Shown here in pieces: positions 40,286 to 47,111 of a stretch of DNA of 49,330 nucleotides. A model generated the notes under the pieces. It was not told the origin of the DNA. It ran no database searches and saw only the letters and a list, made by a program, of their open reading frames with translations. A program made the position numbers and the translations under genes. Every line of letters begins with the position of its first letter. Position 1 is the first letter of the stretch. Location: NCBI GenBank assembly GCA_015295985.1, contig DVDX01000029.1, positions 1 through 49,330 of the forward strand, written 5' to 3'. Origin of the DNA: Synechococcus sp. M44_DOE_062 (lineage in GTDB: Bacteria; Cyanobacteriota; Cyanobacteriia; Thermostichales; Thermostichaceae).

Positions 40286-42172
40286 ATGGCCAATTTAAGC
40301 GACTTTGTACAGGGTATTGAGCAGTTGATCGAGCTGGCTCAGAAGCTGGATGAGAAAAAGCAAAGTGGAGAACTGCGAACCGAAGTCCGCATCCAGGCCC
40401 GTCCTCTGGGCAGTTCTATCCCCCCTTCCGGCTCCATCCCCCGCCGCCGCAGCCATGCCCAAACGGGGGATCCCCCCTGGAGCAGCGAGCCCCGAGTGGT
40501 GTCTGCAACCCGCTTCCAGGAACCATTCCAGGCTGCTGTGCCCGACTCGCCATCAACTGCTGCCGACCGCGTAGAGTCTTGGGCTGGGCCACGCCTCAAG
40601 GATGTGGGCGGGCTGAGGGAACAGTTGCAAATCCTGCGGGAGATGGTGGAGCTTCCCCTCAAGCGGCCTGATCTGCTGGCCAAGCTGGGGTTGGATCCAC
40701 CCCGCGGCGTGCTGCTGGTGGGAGCCCCAGGCACCGGAAAAACCCTCACCGCCCGTGCCCTGGCCGAGAGCTTGGGGGTGAATTACATTGCCGTTGTTGG
40801 CCCGGAACTGATCGGCAAGTATTACGGCGAGGCGGAAGCGCGTCTGCGGCAGCTTTTTGAAAAGGCAGCCAAATCGGCTCCCTGTCTGGTTTTTATTGAC
40901 GAAATCGACGCCCTGGTACCCAACCGCGCCACTGTCGAGGGGGAAGTGGAAAAGCGTCTAGTGGCCCAAATGCTGGGGCTGATGGATGGATTTGTGGCCC
41001 AAAAAGGGATTGTGGTGCTGGCAGCCACCAATCGGCCTGAGGCTCTGGATCCGGCTCTGCGGCGACCGGGGCGCTTTGACCGAGAGGTGATCTTCAAGGT
41101 GCCGGATCGGGAGGGGCGGCGGGAGATCTTGGCTATCCACACCCGGGACATGCCCTTGGCGGAGGATGTGGATCTGGACAGCTTGGCGGATCAGACCTTG
41201 GGCTTTGTGGGGGCAGATCTGCGGGGGTTGTGTCAGGCGGCAGCCTACGCGGCTTTGCGGCGGCAAGTGCCCGATTTGGGATCCCCCATCCCCGACTCGT
41301 TGACAGTCTCGGCGGCAGATTTTCAACAGGCTCTGCAACAGGTGAAGCCGGCGGTGCTGCGCTCGGTGGAGATCGAATCCCCGCAGGTGAGCTGGGATCA
41401 AATTGGCGGTTTGGATGACGCCAAGCAGATTTTGCAAGAGGCCATTGAGGGATCCCTGCTTCACCCCGAGTTGTATGAGCAGGCTCAGGCCCAAGCGCCC
41501 AAGGGGATCCTCCTGAGCGGGCCACCCGGCACCGGCAAAACCCTACTGGCCAAAGCCATTGCTTCCCAGGCCAAGGCTAACTTCATTGCCGTCTCCGGCC
41601 CGGAGCTGCTCAGCAAATGGGTGGGATCCTCCGAGCAGGCCGTGCGGGAGCTGTTTGCCCGTGCTCGGCAGTGTGCCCCCTGCGTGATCTTCATCGACGA
41701 GATCGATACCCTGGCCCCAGCGCGAGGCAGCTACTCTGGGGATAGTGGGGTCAGCGACCGCGTTCTGGGGCAACTGCTGGCAGAGCTGGACGGGATCCGC
41801 CCCAGCCAAGGGGTATTGGTGGTGGCCGCCACCAACCGCAAGGCCAGTTTGGATCCCGCCCTCACCCGGGCCGGCAGGTTGGAGTTGCACTTGAGCGTGG
41901 AGCTGCCAAATTGCAGCGGGCGGCGGGAAATTTTGGCAGTTCACAACCGCAAGCGTCCCCTGGGGCCCGATGTGGACTTGCAAGGGTGGGCCGAGCAAAC
42001 CGAAGGTTGGAGTGGTGCCGACCTTGCCCTGCTCAGCAACCGCGCTGCCATCGCTGCCATTCGTCGCCACCGATCCACCTCTGGGGGGGTGGATGCCAAA
42101 ACCCTGGTGATCCAACAGGAAGACTTCTGTCGAGCCTTTGCCGAGCTGCAGCAGCAACGCCAAGCTGGCTGA
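40286..42172 (+). CDS. Tandem AAA+ ATPase of the CDC48/VAT type
   Basis: A 628-residue protein with two AAA modules. D1 has Walker A GAPGTGKT near residue 150, Walker B CLVFIDEIDAL and the arginine-finger segment LRRPGRFDREVIFKVPDREG; D2 has Walker A GPPGTGKT near 414, Walker B CVIFIDEIDTLAP and TRAGRLELHLSVEL. Both follow the CDC48/p97 order. The N-terminal 110 residues, with a helical stretch DFVQGIEQLIELAQKLDEKK and then a Pro/Arg-rich linker, are unlike the classical CDC48 substrate-binding N domain. It likely unfolds proteins as a hexamer, but its substrates and partner protease are unknown. The ATG at 40286 starts the helix directly; an upstream start at 40262 is possible. Confidence 0.92.
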   Translation: MANLSDFVQGIEQLIELAQKLDEKKQSGELRTEVRIQARPLGSSIPPSGSIPRRRSHAQTGDPPWSSEPRVVSATRFQEPFQAAVPDSPSTAADRVESWAGPRLKDVGGLREQLQILREMVELPLKRPDLLAKLGLDPPRGVLLVGAPGTGKTLTARALAESLGVNYIAVVGPELIGKYYGEAEARLRQLFEKAAKSAPCLVFIDEIDALVPNRATVEGEVEKRLVAQMLGLMDGFVAQKGIVVLAATNRPEALDPALRRPGRFDREVIFKVPDREGRREILAIHTRDMPLAEDVDLDSLADQTLGFVGADLRGLCQAAAYAALRRQVPDLGSPIPDSLTVSAADFQQALQQVKPAVLRSVEIESPQVSWDQIGGLDDAKQILQEAIEGSLLHPELYEQAQAQAPKGILLSGPPGTGKTLLAKAIASQAKANFIAVSGPELLSKWVGSSEQAVRELFARARQCAPCVIFIDEIDTLAPARGSYSGDSGVSDRVLGQLLAELDGIRPSQGVLVVAATNRKASLDPALTRAGRLELHLSVELPNCSGRREILAVHNRKRPLGPDVDLQGWAEQTEGWSGADLALLSNRAAIAAIRRHRSTSGGVDAKTLVIQQEDFCRAFAELQQQRQAG

Positions 42173-42203
42173 CGCCAGCCTGAGGTCTACATCACGTTCA
42201 AAA

Positions 42204-43715
42204 TCAAAAGACTGGGATCCCTTGCCATTCCGGTCGGCTGTGGGCGTGAGCTGACTCACCACAGGTACGGGGGGTAGGGAAGATCTTGCCGGGGTTGGCA
42301 ATGTGCTGGGGATCAAGCACCTGCCGCACCCATTGCATGCTCTCCAGATCCGTGGGCGCAAACATTTCCGGCATGTAGCAGCGTTTGTCTGCCCCGATGC
42401 CATGTTCGCCGGAGATGCTGCCCCCCAAGCGCACACAGAGCTTGAGGATCTCGCCCCCCAACTTCTCCACCTGTTCCAGGGATCCCGGCACTGACTCGTC
42501 GTAGAGGATCAGGGGATGCAGATTGCCATCGCCAGCGTGAAACACATTGGCCACCGGATAGCCGTACTCGCGGCTGAGGCGCTCGATTTCCTTCAAAACA
42601 AAGGCTAGCTGGCTGCGGGGGATCACCCCATCCTGGACATAGTAGTTAGGGCTAAGCTTGCCCATGGCTGCAAACGCTGCCTTACGCCCTTTCCACACCC
42701 GCGCCCGCTCTTCTGGGTCGGATGCGACTTGCACCTGTCGTGCCCCATTTTTGAGGCATAGCGCCCTCACCTGTTGGCTGGCTTCCTCCACCTGCAGCTC
42801 TAGCCCATCCACCTCCACCAGCAAAATGGCCGCCGCATCGCGCGGATAGTAGCCCAACTGAACCACATCTTCCACAGCATTGATGCTGAAGTTATCCATG
42901 ATCTCCAGGCCAGCAGGGATGATCCCGGCAGCAATGATGTCGGAGACGGTGGATCCTGCTGCTTCTACGCTGTCAAAGTCTGCCAGCAAAACCTGAACCT
43001 GAGCCGGAGCCTTGACCAAGCGCAGGGTAATCTCGGTGGCAATGCCCAGGGTGCCTTCGGATCCCACAAACAGACCCACCCAGTCGTAGCCAGGCATCTC
43101 CGGGATCTTGCCCCCCCAGCGCATCACCTCCCCGTCCGGCAGCACCACCGTCAGGCCGAGAATGTGATTGGCCGTCACCCCGTATTTGAGGCAGTGAACA
43201 CCGCCGGAGTTCTCCGCCACATTGCCGCCGATGGAGCAAACCGACTGGCTAGAGGGATCCGGCGCATAAAAGTAGCCTTGGGCAGCAACGGCCTGGGTAA
43301 TCCAAGTGTTGATGACCCCCGGCTGCACCACCATGCAGCGGTTGTCCAAGTCGATTTCCAGGATTTGCTTCATCAGGGTGGTGGCAATGACGACGCTATT
43401 TTCCACCGGCAGGGCCCCCCCCGATAGCCCGGTACCGGATCCCCGGGCCACAAAAGGCACTCCGTAGCGGCTGCACAGCTTCACCACCTGCGCCACTTCT
43501 TCTGTTGTGCGGGGCAACACCACCAACGCTGGCCTTTGCCGGTAGCTGACCAGCCCATCGCATTCATAAACCAGTAGCTCCTCCGGCTTGCTGATCACCC
43601 GCTTGGGATCCAAAATCTTTTTGAGCTCAGCCGTCAGCCTAATCCAGTCGAAGGTGAGGCCGGTTTGCAGAGGATGAGAAGAAGTTTTTGCGCTGGCAGT
43701 GCGAAGCACTTTCAT
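42204..43715 (-). CDS. glcD: FAD-linked glycolate oxidase/dehydrogenase subunit GlcD
   Basis: Oxidises glycolate made by photorespiration to glyoxylate, at the cytoplasmic membrane in cyanobacteria. The 503 residues show the FAD-binding oxidase pattern: PRTTEEVAQVVKLCSRYGVP, VARGSGTGLSGGALP, VQPGVINTWITQAVAAQGYF, DPSSQSVCSIGGNVAENSGG, and the C-terminal HAGDGNLHPLILYDESVPGS and GGSISGEHGIGADKRCYMPE. The GEHGIG sequence carries the active-site His. The start ATG at 43715 lies inside a copy of the interspersed repeat, which supplies the first codons KVLRTASAKT; the family part begins at TFDWIRLTAELKKILDPKRV. It diverges from the methyltransferase gene across a 73-bp promoter region. Confidence 0.92.
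   Translation of the reverse strand: MKVLRTASAKTSSHPLQTGLTFDWIRLTAELKKILDPKRVISKPEELLVYECDGLVSYRQRPALVVLPRTTEEVAQVVKLCSRYGVPFVARGSGTGLSGGALPVENSVVIATTLMKQILEIDLDNRCMVVQPGVINTWITQAVAAQGYFYAPDPSSQSVCSIGGNVAENSGGVHCLKYGVTANHILGLTVVLPDGEVMRWGGKIPEMPGYDWVGLFVGSEGTLGIATEITLRLVKAPAQVQVLLADFDSVEAAGSTVSDIIAAGIIPAGLEIMDNFSINAVEDVVQLGYYPRDAAAILLVEVDGLELQVEEASQQVRALCLKNGARQVQVASDPEERARVWKGRKAAFAAMGKLSPNYYVQDGVIPRSQLAFVLKEIERLSREYGYPVANVFHAGDGNLHPLILYDESVPGSLEQVEKLGGEILKLCVRLGGSISGEHGIGADKRCYMPEMFAPTDLESMQWVRQVLDPQHIANPGKIFPTPRTCGESAHAHSRPEWQGIPVF
43690..43709 (+). repeat. Interspersed 20-bp repeat at the glcD start
   Basis: GCGCTGGCAGTGCGAAGCAC matches the repeat consensus with two or three differences. 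It is read on the minus strand as codons 3-9 of glcD. The initiator ATG lies just outside its right end, so the repeat sits between the initiation codon and the conserved part of the protein. Confidence 0.75.
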
Positions 43716-43736
43716 AACAGTAGGCTCAGCAGGAGC

Positions 43737-43764
43737 TTGGGAGGGGGGATATTGTCACTATAGT
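43737..43764 (+). promoter_or_regulatory. Candidate promoter of the methyltransferase gene
   Basis: TTGGGA (43737) and TATAGT (43759) with a 16-base spacer lie 25 bases before the methyltransferase ATG, in the divergent gap to glcD. It has the right position and consensus for a primary-sigma promoter, but a single short match of this kind is weak evidence. Confidence 0.4.
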
Positions 43765-43788
43765 CTTGCTGGATCCAACAGATAGTCC

Positions 43789-45021
43789 ATGCAGCCCAAC
43801 TCCCCCAGCGCCGAACAAATCCTCAACCAAGTGCGGCAGCTCTACGAGCTCTACCCTTTCCCCCCGCAGCCCGTCAGCACTGTTCCCCCGCCGGGGTGGA
43901 ATTGGCGCTGGAGTTGGCCCCAGGCCCATGCCTTTTGTACGGGATCCCATCCGGGTCGGCGCAAGGTGCGCATTCTGGATGCCGGCTGTGGATCGGGAGT
44001 GGGAACGGAATACATCGCCCACCAAAACCCCAACGCAGAAATTTGGGCCTTTGATCTAAGTAGCCGCGCCCTGGAGATTGCCCAGGCCCGTTGTCGAGCT
44101 TCCCAGGCACCGCCGGTGCAGTTTCGCCAGCTCAACGTTTACGACATCGATCAACTACCAGGGCAGTTTGACTTCATCAACTGCGTGGGCATGCTCCACC
44201 ACCTGCCCGATCCGGTGGCAGGGCTGCAGGCTTTGGCCAGCAAATTGGCTCCCGGCGGGATCTTGCACCTGTTTGTGTACGGCGAGCTGGGTCGCCACGA
44301 AATCCGCCTCATGCAAAAGGCCATCCGCCTGCTGGTAACAGGTTCGGAACACCAAACCTTCACCTCGGCAGAGCAATTGCAGAGGGGTCTCCAGGTGGGC
44401 CGCCGCCTTTTCGAGATCTTGCCGGAAACCAATCGTATCCAGCAGCAAGAACGTGCCCGCTGGGCCATTGAGAACGTGGACGATGAATGCTTCGCCGATA
44501 TGTACCTGCACCCGCAGGAAGTGAATTACACCATCGAGACCCTGTTTGAGCTAATCCAGGCTTCCGGACTGCAGTTTTTAGGCTTTTCCAACCCAGAGTT
44601 TTGGCGGCTGGAGCGGGTGTTGGGTCAGGATGAAGCGCTGCTGGCGCAAGCTGCTCAACTGCCAGAGCCAGAACGCTATCGCTTGATCGAGCTGCTGGAT
44701 CCGGTGGTGGCCCACTACGAGCTGTTTCTCGGTCAGCCCCCCATCTGCCGCTGGGAATGGACCAGCCCAGAAAGTGTAGCATCGGCCATCGCCCACCTTA
44801 GCCCCTGCCTGGGCCTGTGGCCGGGGCGGAGCATTTTCAACTACGCCTACGAAGCCATCTCCCTGAGCGAAGAAGCCTTCGCCTTTCTCCAACAGGTGGA
44901 CGGGATCCGCACCGTCCAGGAGCTCCAGGCTAGCCTAGAGTGCCCCCTGAGCTGCGAGCAACTGCAACGCTTGCTGCGCTGGCAAGTGCTGCTGCTGGAG
45001 CCACAAAACTCCGTCTCTTGA
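43789..45021 (+). CDS. Class I SAM-dependent methyltransferase of unknown substrate
   Basis: A 410-residue protein with a methyltransferase domain in the first half: motif I VRILDAGCGSGVGTEYIA near residue 62, then IWAFDLSSRALEIAQARCRA, FDFINCVGMLHHLPDPVAGL and GGILHLFVYGE. It begins with QILNQVRQLYELYPFPPQP, a motif seen in a cyanobacterial methyltransferase group. The second half (residues 220-410) has alternating helices with ENVDDECFADMYLHPQEVNY and the ending YELFLGQPPICRWEWTSPES; it could be a substrate or partner domain. The substrate is unknown. It is transcribed away from glcD and followed by an IS200/IS605 relic. Confidence 0.82.
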   Translation: MQPNSPSAEQILNQVRQLYELYPFPPQPVSTVPPPGWNWRWSWPQAHAFCTGSHPGRRKVRILDAGCGSGVGTEYIAHQNPNAEIWAFDLSSRALEIAQARCRASQAPPVQFRQLNVYDIDQLPGQFDFINCVGMLHHLPDPVAGLQALASKLAPGGILHLFVYGELGRHEIRLMQKAIRLLVTGSEHQTFTSAEQLQRGLQVGRRLFEILPETNRIQQQERARWAIENVDDECFADMYLHPQEVNYTIETLFELIQASGLQFLGFSNPEFWRLERVLGQDEALLAQAAQLPEPERYRLIELLDPVVAHYELFLGQPPICRWEWTSPESVASAIAHLSPCLGLWPGRSIFNYAYEAISLSEEAFAFLQQVDGIRTVQELQASLECPLSCEQLQRLLRWQVLLLEPQNSVS

Positions 45022-45038
45022 GAGTTTCTCGACTGCTT

Positions 45039-45312
45039 TGACATTCTCCCTCGCCTAAAGGCGAAGGATTCTTTCTCAGGTTGCGGGAGAACTCCCACTT
45101 CCTGTTCGCGTTAGCGGTGCTTAGCACCCGCTACACCACCCTTGCGTAAACAGTGGTGGGGGATGCCATAACCCCAACCACTGGGATAAACTCCCAGATA
45201 CTTGCTTGAGCTAACGTTGCGCCATACTCTAGCTGGCGGAACTCAAAATAAACCATAACAGAACCATAACAGAAAGCCGCCGTAAACGGCGGGGCTTGAA
45301 ACCCAATTCTTA
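45039..45312. mobile_element. Non-autonomous IS200/IS605-type relic (MITE-like)
   Basis: The left side reads TTTGACATTCTCCC followed by the hairpin TCGCC-TAAA-GGCGA (45051-45064) and GATTCT; the right side carries another hairpin, CCGCCG-TAAA-CGGCGG (45277-45292), followed by GGGCTTGAAACCCAATTCT. These are the imperfect palindromes that end IS200/IS605 elements in cyanobacteria, with the left side matching in style the end of the tnpB element at 49021. Between them there is no tnpA or tnpB. It also contains a direct repeat CCATAACAGAA (two copies, 45253-45274) and one copy of the 20-bp repeat. It is the kind of small element called PATE in filamentous cyanobacteria. Confidence 0.68.
45108..45127 (+). 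repeat. Interspersed 20-bp repeat within the IS relic
   Basis: GCGTTAGCGGTGCTTAGCAC matches the consensus in 17 of 20 positions. It lies inside the IS200/IS605-type relic, so either one landed in the other or both moved together. Confidence 0.7.
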
Positions 45313-45428
45313 GGTCATTTGCCTCGGGCGGGACGAAGTCCTTGGCATTTGCCCTCTTGTTCTTCTATGGCTTATTCTAGGAAACTGTGACCTCTAACTC
45401 TGGCCCCGCCTATTCTGGGGTTATCACC

Positions 45429-45629
45429 ATGCCCAAAATCAAAACCCGCAAGGCAGCAGCCAAGCGCTTCCGCCTAACCGGCAGCGGCAAGTTTATGCGT
45501 CGCAGGGCCGGGCACAACCACTTGCTGGAGCACAAAACCACCAAGCGCAAGCGCAAATTGGCCGGTGTGGCCCTAGTAGACAAACGGGATCTGGTCAATG
45601 TGCGCCTGATGTTGCCCAACACCCACTAG
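45429..45629 (+). CDS. rpmI: 50S ribosomal protein L35
   Basis: Component of the large ribosomal subunit. The 66 residues are complete and typical: [40 protein letters not shown] and the C-terminal LMLPNTH. The ATG at 45429 is the family start, although the frame is open 14 codons further upstream. It is followed after 133 bp by rplT, as in the conserved infC-rpmI-rplT operon; infC is missing here, and an IS relic lies in the position upstream of rpmI. Confidence 0.97.
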   Translation: MPKIKTRKAAAKRFRLTGSGKFMRRRAGHNHLLEHKTTKRKRKLAGVALVDKRDLVNVRLMLPNTH

Positions 45630-45762
45630 CCGGGATCCCGCTCGCGTCGGCAAGAAGATTTCAGGGGCTGGTCTTGGCGACAGCAGTTCCGATCGCGCTA
45701 GCGGGATGGAGTCCTTCTACCCTTCAGTTTGAGTTTGTTCAAGTTCCTATTGAGTTACTGCC

Positions 45763-46119
45763 ATGAGAGTCAAACGGGGCAATGTTGCCCGCAAGCGCCG
45801 CAAAAAGATCCTCAAGTTGGCCAAAGGCTTTCGGGGAGCTGGCTCAAAGCTGTTCCGCACCGCCAACCAGCAGGTGATGAAGGCTTTGCGCAGCGCCTAC
45901 CGGGATCGCCGCCGCAAGAAACGGGATTTTCGCCGCCTGTGGATTGCCCGCATCAACGCGGCTACCCGCGCCCAGGGCCTGCGTTACCACGAGTTCATCG
46001 ATGGCCTGAAAAAAGCTAACATTCAGCTCAACCGCAAAATGTTGGCTCGCCTGGCCATGCTGGATCCGGAAGCCTTCGCTCAGGTGGTTGCTGCAGCCCG
46101 GCAGTCCCGCCCTGCCTGA
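45763..46119 (+). CDS. rplT: 50S ribosomal protein L20
   Basis: Early-assembly large-subunit protein that also regulates its own operon in some bacteria by binding the rpmI-rplT leader. The 118 residues show the L20 pattern: [60 protein letters not shown] and the C-terminal [16 protein letters not shown]. The ATG at 45763 is the only reasonable start. The 133-bp gap after rpmI contains a short stem around GGGATCCCGCTC, but I see no convincing L20-binding leader pseudoknot. Confidence 0.97.
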   Translation: MRVKRGNVARKRRKKILKLAKGFRGAGSKLFRTANQQVMKALRSAYRDRRRKKRDFRRLWIARINAATRAQGLRYHEFIDGLKKANIQLNRKMLARLAMLDPEAFAQVVAAARQSRPA

Positions 46120-46227
46120 GCCAATGGGATCCCTGCCTGCCCCAGTGGGTTTTCGGCTTACACCGGCGTTCGCAACAGTGGGGCGGGGTCTTTTCGGTTT
46201 GGTGGGACGGAGTCCCCATCGGGCGCT

Positions 46228-47037
46228 ATGCGGCCTCTCTCTTCTCTCTGCTGGCTACTGAAGCCTGTGTTAGCAGCCGGGCTGGTTTTGGGTTGCCTGC
46301 CAGCGGAAGCTCGTCCTTGGTCGGAGGTTGTAGATTCTGGGCGGCTGCGGGTTGCCGTAAAAGACAACCTGAAGCCGTTGGGGTTTCGCACTCCCCAAGG
46401 GGAGCTGCAGGGGTTTGAGATTGACCTGGCTCGAGAGCTGGGATCCCGGCTGTTGGGGTCGGCAGAGGCTGTGGAGTGGGTTCCAGTCTCCAATGTAGAG
46501 CGGCTGCAAGTGCTGGCTGACGGCCAGGTGGATTTGGCCATTGCCCAGATCGGCATTACACCGGATCGGGCGCGCCAGGTGGAGTTCACCTCTGCTTACT
46601 ATCAGGATGGCCCCAGCTTGGTTGTGGCTCGTTCCCACAACTGGGAAAGCTGGTCGGACTTGCGGGGCGGTCGCGTTGCAGTCTTGCGCGGTTCCAGCGC
46701 CATTCCCCTACTGAATCGGTACCTGCCAGGGGTGGAGTTGGTGCCGGTTGATTCCTATCAGGCAGGAGCAGAGCTGCTCTTGGAAGGAGCTGTGCAGGCG
46801 TGGGCAGCGGATCGGTCGGTGCTGGCAGGGTGGCTGGTCGAGCATCCTCGTCGCGACAGCATTGCCGAGCAACAGTTTCAATTTTTGGGATCCCCCTTGG
46901 GAACGGTGGGGCTGGGCATTGCCATGCCCAAGGGGTTAGAGCACGCGGAATTGCGGCTGCGGGTGCGCCGAGAACTGGAGAATTTGCGGGCTGAGGGCTG
47001 GCTGGCAGAGCGGGCCAGAGCTTGGGGGTTGCCCTAA
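46228..47037 (+). CDS. ABC transporter substrate-binding protein, amino-acid (SBP family 3) type
   Basis: A periplasmic solute-binding protein of 269 residues. Residues 1-28 are a signal peptide (LKPVLAAGLVLGCLPAEARP; the Cys in LGC could be a weak lipobox). The family-3 pattern follows: SGRLRVAVKDNLKPLGFRTP, GFEIDLARELGSRLLG, ADGQVDLAIAQIGITPDRAR, VEFTSAYYQDGPSLVVARS, then WSDLRGGRVAVLRGSSA. These proteins capture polar or branched amino acids for an ABC importer. No permease or ATPase gene is adjacent, so the transporter partner is encoded elsewhere or the protein serves several. A palindromic element directly follows the stop. Confidence 0.88.
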   Translation: MRPLSSLCWLLKPVLAAGLVLGCLPAEARPWSEVVDSGRLRVAVKDNLKPLGFRTPQGELQGFEIDLARELGSRLLGSAEAVEWVPVSNVERLQVLADGQVDLAIAQIGITPDRARQVEFTSAYYQDGPSLVVARSHNWESWSDLRGGRVAVLRGSSAIPLLNRYLPGVELVPVDSYQAGAELLLEGAVQAWAADRSVLAGWLVEHPRRDSIAEQQFQFLGSPLGTVGLGIAMPKGLEHAELRLRVRRELENLRAEGWLAERARAWGLP

Positions 47038-47105
47038 GGAGTAAGAAGTGAGGAGTAAGGATACTCTTTTCTCGCTACTCTCCACTCTTTTCTCACTTCT
47101 GAGAT
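47038..47105. repeat. Palindromic GAGGAGTGAG element, intergenic copy
   Basis: A purine-rich left arm (GAGTAAGAAGTGAGGAGTAA) faces a pyrimidine-rich right arm (CTACTCTCCACTCTTTTCTC) that is roughly its reverse complement, giving an imperfect hairpin of about 65 bp. The same element occurs twice within purH. This copy begins one base after the stop of the solute-binding protein gene and ends near the purH stop, where it may act as a transcript end for both genes. Confidence 0.8.
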
Positions 47106-47111
47106 GCGGGC

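Larger units (their letters stand above)
45022..45428. other. Gene-free segment between the methyltransferase and rpmI
   Basis: About 400 bp without a protein gene. Most of it is the non-autonomous IS200/IS605-type relic (45039-45312) with the interspersed repeat inside. The remaining 115 bp lead into rpmI and must hold its promoter; I did not find one clear candidate. Confidence 0.65.

Noticed and set aside
47038-47105. The palindromic element after the solute-binding protein as a simple terminator
   Set aside because: The same sequence appears twice inside purH, so it is primarily a repeat; termination at this copy is possible but not shown by a T-run.
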